A DNA stretch of 64,000 bases from Anastrepha obliqua. Lineage: Eukaryota > Arthropoda > Insecta > Diptera > Tephritidae. Under the pieces are notes generated by a model, which saw only the letters and a list, made by a program, of their open reading frames with translations, was not told the DNA's origin and did no database searches. The stretch lies in NCBI RefSeq assembly GCF_027943255.1, contig NC_072894.1, positions 81,941,601-82,005,600 on the forward strand. Direction: 5' to 3'. The position numbers and the translations under genes were made by a program. This document shows positions 58,201 to 64,000 of the stretch, piece by piece; the stretch's first letter is position 1, and each line of letters opens with the position of its first letter.

Positions 58201-60215
58201 GTAACTATCTGCTGTCATGCTAGAGAGTGCATGCCTGTTTCATGTCTGTATGCAATTTCGATAAGAACTGCGCTCTTAAACCACTTTTTTTAACAATTAA
58301 TCATTTTGAAGCTTGAAATATGCTGAAACTTCCTCAAGCCGGGATCGACATTAAAATACAATTTAGACAAGTCGTAGAAAATAGTTGTTACTAATAATCC
58401 AGTAAAAGCCAAAAAGTATTTTTCTCACAATGTCGCGTATATCCAGATTCTCGAAATCGAACCTAAATGAACATGTTTTAGCTGATGTATTGCATGGAGT
58501 AAGCCTTATCTTTACTATTTATAGGGTTTTATAGTTATCGGTTATATTTTTACATATTTTATATGTGAGATGTGAATGATATCGAACAAGGATGAAAAAT
58601 CTCTAGGATCGTTTGATAGAATTAATCAGCGTAAGATCTATGATCCTCATCACGTGGACGAGGGGATGATATGTAAATACGAACTCCATGAGATTTTTAT
58701 TAACATGTACGTTTATAAAACGTATTGATTAACAGCGAATATGTCTGATTTGTCTTGGCTATATTAAACGAATAATGGCATCGGCACCCATGAGTGTACA
58801 ACGACCGTCCACAGTCGTGATGGAAAGGGAAATTTCGAGTTAGAGGAGAACTTTATATCAAATGTAAGAGGGAATGTATTTTGTAACAGGAACGTCAAAT
58901 GGAGTAAGAAGTGGGATCGGGGGTGTTTCTGAAAAACGTCAGCTTATCTGTAAATTACCAAAAAAAATCCCGTGTAATAGTCAAATTAAAGATTTTTCTG
59001 TATTCTAATAAACATTTCACCTCTTTTTAATTAATCAGAAATTGATAAAAAGTGTTTTGCTTTGGTAATTATTTTATGTTGGACGAATAGTTTTTTGGCT
59101 GTTTATCAGTTGCACCTAATTGCATAATAATAAACACCTAAAGTGTACGCCATTTGATATAATTTCCTTCATTGTTAAGTTTATTGAATCTTAATACTTG
59201 TAAAATGCAGTTGTCTTCCGAAGTGTATATATGTAAGGTAGCAATCATTGCATACATTAAGAATTGATGGTTTCAGTTGGATAACAAATTTCATACTTAT
59301 ACATACATTTGATTAACCATTGCATTGATTAATACATTTATGCAACTTATTTGTATTATTGTGAAACGCATATGTACTATAATTTATGATTTTCATTTAT
59401 TTCTGTTTTTTTTCTGTTTTTTAGCAATAACAATCGGTCGTCTAGGTTATGTGTGCCCAGTTGAAGTGGCTCCTTATTTGCCAGAATTTGTACGACAGTG
59501 GTGTGTAACACTTTATATATGATTTCTATATGTTTATTACTTTTAACCGAAACAGGCCCTCTAATTTCATCTCACTAATACTCAAGCTTTTTCTATCCTA
59601 CTACCATCTAAACTCAATTTGCTTTTTAAAAATAGCAAAGCAATCTACACCTCGCATTCATATAAATTTTCGTGTAATATGTTAAACAAATTAAATTTCG
59701 TACTTGTTTATTATTTGCAAATACAAGTAAGTGTTTTTCGTTGGACTTTTGTATAAAATAATTTAATATGGCTGCGACGTTGGTAGTTATATTCATAATT
59801 CAATTGATTATGAAAATGCTTAGTAATTTACATTCGTATATTCACTGCTTTATTCATACAGGTGTACATCTCTGCGTCATATAAGAGATAATGACGAAAA
59901 GGATTCGGCTTTCCGCGGAATGTGTCACATGATAACCGTAAATCCAGGTGGCGTCGTGCCCGACTTTATATTCTTCTGCGATGCTGTGGCTTCATGGGTA
60001 AATCCGCCACAAGATTTGCATCAAATGATTCAGAAGGTAAATGAAATTTGAAAAATACTAATGACAGTAAAGTAACTCAACATCTTAAATCTACTCACGT
60101 TTTTTAGATTCTGCATGGCTTCAAAACACAGGTAGGGGAAGAAAACTGGCGTCGTTTTGTCGATCAGTTCCCACAAAATCTCTCGGAGCGCCTGGTTGCT
60201 ATGTACAACATTTAA
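55287..60215 (+). CDS. Tnpo: Transportin-1 (karyopherin beta-2), full-length copy
   Basis: Nine coding exons: 55287-55385, 55594-56265, 56408-57505, 57568-57738, 57813-57984, 58043-58138, 59425-59500, 59862-60036 and 60108-60215. All junctions are GT-AG in phase; total 888 residues, close to the usual 890-900. It imports PY-NLS cargoes such as hnRNP proteins through the nuclear pore under RanGTP control. Landmarks: [20 protein letters not shown] and [12 protein letters not shown] in the N-terminal HEAT repeats, the acidic H8 loop ([14 protein letters not shown]), [16 protein letters not shown] (PY-site tryptophan), [12 protein letters not shown] (second cargo-site tryptophan), a [19 protein letters not shown] block and a C-terminal [10 protein letters not shown]. 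The ATG follows a short leader exon part. AATAAA at 60593 is a likely polyadenylation signal. It is the closest of the three to the human protein, so it is taken as the ancestral gene. Confidence 0.97.
58139..59424. other. Large intron 6 of Transportin copy 3, nothing recognised
   Basis: At 1286 bp it is by far the longest coding-region intron of copy 3. No transposon ends or coding motifs were identified. Confidence 0.5.
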
Positions 60216-62800
60216 AGCATCAATATTGCGCACTGGGGGAATTAAAACTTGGGTGTAACGTTAAAGCTACTATGATAGTAGAAAGCGGGGGACAAAAGCA
60301 AATCAAGTAGACAAAAGGAAAAAATTAAAGTAATATGTTAATCGGCAAACAAGCTTGGGATCACTATAGTCGCATTGTCTATCAAAAGGCATCCTGAGCG
60401 AACTCGTTTGAAAAACGTTTGCTTGTTATTCAGCAACAATAGTCCGATTAAAATATATCAGTCGTAAGTTCTTTATCTCTATGTATGCAAATGTGGAAAT
60501 TGAGGTGTTAAGGTACTATTATGAGTACGCAAGTCCTTTATTATAATTGTATGAACTAACAGCCATAATCCGAAATATATATACATTTCAACAATAAATA
60601 CGTTGGAAATATAAGAGAAACGGAGAAAAAAGAAAAATTTTAAATTTGAAACAAAGGACACAAGAATACAATATTAAAAAGCTATAATTAAATTTATTAA
60701 TATAAATCTCATTCTAATCATGATTAATTGTATAGGACACAAACATTTTTTGAAGAACAAACAATTTGTTAGCATAACCAATTTCATATGAATACTAACA
60801 TTTACATTCATTATTATAGTATTATCCTTTTCCACAATATAAATACAAAACCAACTCCTAAACTACATGGCGCATAATCATAGTCGAAAGTAAGCCTGTT
60901 GTATTTTTGTTAAACAGAGGTTTAAGGAAAACTTTAGTTTATTTTAATCGTAGTCGAATTAGTACCTGGTTTTTAGCTTAAAACCGGGTTTAAATTTAAA
61001 CCCACCACAAGCAGGCTTTAAGCAGATTAAAATCAAATTAAATTTACGAATGTCTGTGCAACTAATACAAATTTTTAATTTTCAAGATATTGAATAGATT
61101 TTAATATAAACGATGAAAGATTGTTAAGATACTCTAATCCGTTTGAGTCGGATGAAATAGATAAAAAAAAATATATCTATCAAAAATCAACACGAATTTC
61201 GAGTTACTATATTATACCAAAATTCAATAGAATAAGAAACTGCATACTTAAAATTTTTCTGAAAATTCTGATTAAACAGTTTGAAATTTTGATGCAAATT
61301 CTTTTCATGCTTATACATTTTATAGAATGTATGAAACTTTACGTTATACGGTATACGGATCTTCGGCTGTTTTAGTAGAGGAAAAATATTTGATGTAAAT
61401 CTATAAATATACATTTGTCAGATCACATTAGAATATAATGGATTTGTGTCAAAGCTGATTCTTAATAACAGATAATATTAAATTGACTATGGTAGTAAAG
61501 AAAATAAACCCCGTTCTAAATATTTAGTTTAACTAAACCTGAGTTCAACGCGCGACTATGATTATGCTACCATGTGAACAAATCATTCACATAAACCACA
61601 ATCCAATAAACAAATTAAAATTCCCAAATTTAATTTATATTGTATTGTAATTTATAGGAATGTTATTCTCACGATAAAGTTGTATATTTTAAGTACGAAC
61701 TAACAATGACATTTAAATCCATCAAAGCATTGAATCGTACTTAAATGTACTTACTAAGGTATCGTAACCATTAAAATTTAATATGCAAAGTTGTGTGTGC
61801 GTATATTTTACTTTAAATTATATAATTGCTTATTACAAGGAACTTATAAATAGGCACAAACTATACAACAAGAATACAGGCTAGCCTTGACTATTTTCAT
61901 ATTTTCTGTATAATGTTTTTGCTCTTTATTAGTTGCGTTTTCTTAGGATTTTAGAATCTTTATATGCTTGAGAATCATAGCAAAATAATATAGATATATT
62001 TATTAATCGACTTATATATTATCCGTTCGTTTGTCCGGGTCATCGTGTCGTCGCGTCGCGTATCATATACAAAACACTGTCGTGATATACTTAATTATTA
62101 TATAATTACTATATAAATCATTAAATGAAAGGGTTAAGCCATTTGTGAAAATTGAATCTAATGGAAATATGTATATCAAGAGCCCAAACCTGGTTTACAT
62201 TGAACAAAAGACTGAACACGAAAATAACTTCGAATTAAAAACATTCGTACATATTTGAGCACTTTGAAACTTATCATCATAAACGATATTTGTTGCTACT
62301 TCTCAACTCATATTAGCCACCTTCAAATGCATTCTCGATAAATATAAGTTTTTGTAGATGTCGTCTGCTGTACCTGGGCTGTAACAAATGTGCCGCTACA
62401 ACACGCATACATGCAGTGAATGATAGCGATATTACGTCGCAATTGTGATGGTTTCATGTGCTCACAGGTTTATATTTTTGGAGAACTACTATTTCAGATA
62501 AAAAAGCTGTTATAACTTGGGGCTCTTGCTAAGCTTTTCCTCAACCTAAAAAAAAACGACGATCAATATTTCTTACAATGTTCAAGTTAATATATATAAA
62601 GTACTCTTATATGGCAGAAATATATTTATATAATATAAACATTGCAAAAAAATGCAAATACAAACAAACAATTAACAATCAGAATATGTCGTAGTACAAG
62701 TTTATTGATTTTCATTTAATTTTTATTTGAATCAAATAAGTCTAAAAGAAATATTTTTCGTTTAAATTATTATTTTCGTTAATATACAATAGGTTTTCAC
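60216..62800. other. Transportin 3'UTR and intergenic DNA, no gene seen
   Basis: AATAAA occurs at 60593-60598. The rest is AT-rich with short frames lacking motifs (for example 61121-61375). Confidence 0.55.
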
Positions 62801-62819
62801 AAATGTCTTTCATACTCTT

Positions 62820-63015
62820 TCCATCGAAATACAAATTTTCGTCGCGCGCGTTTCGGGTTTTATCGGTTTCGCGTTTCGCGTAATATTCGTCGTTCGTTCG
62901 TTCTGTAGTTCACTCGGTTACTAACTCTTCATCCAGAGGGTATGCACGTGCATGCTCCAAATCGTCGGTTCGTCGCGTATCGGTTTAGCAGTAAATAAAA
63001 TTAGGCTCTAACAGG
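62820..63015 (+). promoter_or_regulatory. CpG-rich candidate promoter/5'UTR exon of a downstream gene
   Basis: A locally GC- and CpG-rich patch in AT-rich surroundings ('gtcgcgcgcgtttcgggttt', repeated 'cgttcgttcg'). It includes an initiator-like 'tagttcactcgg' and a splice donor-like 'ctaacag|gtatgttcag' at about 63014. No ATG-led ORF. Confidence 0.4.
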
Positions 63016-63879
63016 TATGTTCAGTAAATTCTACTATTTGAAATCAGTGCGACATGCCACCAAAAATATTGTAATTAAAGTACTAAATTAAGAAGAAAAA
63101 AAAAAACGACTGGAAACATAATTTACGTCATATCCAATGATTTAGTGCCAAATTCTTGCATGCTTGTTAAGAAATCTCCGGGATAGGTTTTGCAAATCGA
63201 CGCTGATTGCAAATCGTACGAATTGCGGAACATGACTGTGAAAGACTTAACTAACGGTGCGCATTAAAAAAATGCATGTATCAATAAAAACGTATAACTA
63301 AAATAATGAAATATATAATGGCAATAGTATTATTAAAAATATTTTATTTAGTTTATTTAGTAAATTTATTAGTTGTGAAAAATTATATTATTAAATCGAA
63401 TCCAGTTATAACTTATTTTTGTTTACATTAAATTATTATAAGTTATAACTCAAACTTAATTCGCAATCTTCAATTTTTTTTATCAAATTTCTATTAATTT
63501 TTATTTTGTTTTATACCAGAAAATTGTTTTAATAACTTCTTTTATATTAGTTTTTTTTAAACTGCACTTAACTCTTTAGTGAAGAAATGTAATAATTCTT
63601 AAATTGAAAAAATCTCAACCTACCTGTTAAATGTACATTACAAAATTTATCTTTTGAAGACTTTTTAGTGATTAGATTTTTATGGGTATATTAACTTAAA
63701 ACTCAAATGCAAACAGACTTAAATATATACATATATTTGTTGTGGAATTAAAGTTAACGGAATAACTGCACCATGTAAAACATAAAACTAAAACAGTGTA
63801 ATATAAAATCTAATAAATAGTATCGTTTGAAAAAGGGGATAAAAATATAAATAAAAATCTAATAAGTCGCGTGATAAAT

Positions 63880-64000
63880 CACTACTCGTTCGTCGTACGG
63901 TAATCAATCGGTCGGTGTATTCATTCGTTCGTGGTCGCTTGCGTTGTCGCGTTAATACGTATATTATTCGCTGATATTTATGGATCTTCGCCCCGGATTC
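63880..64000 (+). promoter_or_regulatory. Second CpG-rich candidate leader exon at the window edge
   Basis: 'tcgttcgtcgtacggtaatc', 'ggtcgcttgcgttgtcgcg' and 'cttcgccccggattc' run off the window. Same compositional style as 62820-63015, so it may be an alternative first exon of the same gene. Confidence 0.35.

Noticed and set aside
1..64000. CRISPR array, operons or bacterial contamination
   Set aside because: No spaced direct repeats of CRISPR type. Genes have spliceosomal introns and insect transposons throughout.

Overview
The window reads as euchromatic but transposon-rich genomic DNA of a higher fly. It is AT-rich, with short GT-AG introns, DRE-type promoter motifs and dozens of decayed insect transposons. 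Several dispersed repeats (the 'gttgttgttgtagcagcat' unit near 13.86 kb and the 'gtttggccgagctcctcc' unit near 45.15 kb) are ones I associate with tephritid fruit flies, so Tephritidae is my best guess. That assignment is inference.

Layout. (1) 0.4-7.8 kb, + strand: the 3' two thirds of an Oatp-family transporter gene (six exons in view, 5' end off the window), with introns full of Tc1/mariner and LINE debris. (2) 7.8-17.2 kb: no cellular gene. It holds a near-complete Tc1/mariner-type element with about 28-bp inverted repeats, and a decayed LINE interrupted by a Transib-like element, which itself contains a TTAA MITE. (3) 17.86-19.54 kb, - strand: an intact two-exon U4/U6 snRNP protein Prp4 gene with a DRE-containing promoter. 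(4) 20-25.5 kb: a decayed Ty3/gypsy-type element and a fold-back mariner derivative. (5) 27.3-60.2 kb, + strand: a tandem array of three Transportin (karyopherin beta-2) genes, separated and invaded by mobile elements. (6) 60.2-64 kb: 3' flank, then CpG-rich segments that look like promoter/5'UTR exons of a following gene.

The array is the most interesting part. Copy 3 (55287-60215) encodes a full-length 888-residue Transportin in nine coding exons. Copies 1 (30342-35427) and 2 (44732-49077) keep the first five coding exons with every splice site and reading frame intact. Both end at the same premature stop in exon 6, giving 738- and 733-residue proteins without the C-terminal HEAT repeats. 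Both have lost the conserved cargo-site tryptophan of exon 5 and seven residues of the acidic Ran-sensing loop. A solo LTR in intron 1 is shared by copies 1 and 2 but absent from copy 3, so copy 3 has the ancestral structure and 1 and 2 descend from a single truncated duplicate. Intron 2 is almost identical between copies 1 and 3, yet the adjacent exon differs at about a quarter of its residues. This pattern suggests positive selection rather than decay.

A second candidate for something undescribed is a 2268-bp element at 52309-54576, just upstream of copy 3. It has Transib-like ends (CACTATG/CACTGTG), a perfect 5-bp target duplication, an internal 122-bp tandem repeat and an intact 279-codon ORF that is not a recognisable transposase. 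A related deleted copy lies at 14255-16125.

Exon coordinates and translations were worked out by eye from splice consensus and protein homology. All divergence figures are hand counts.
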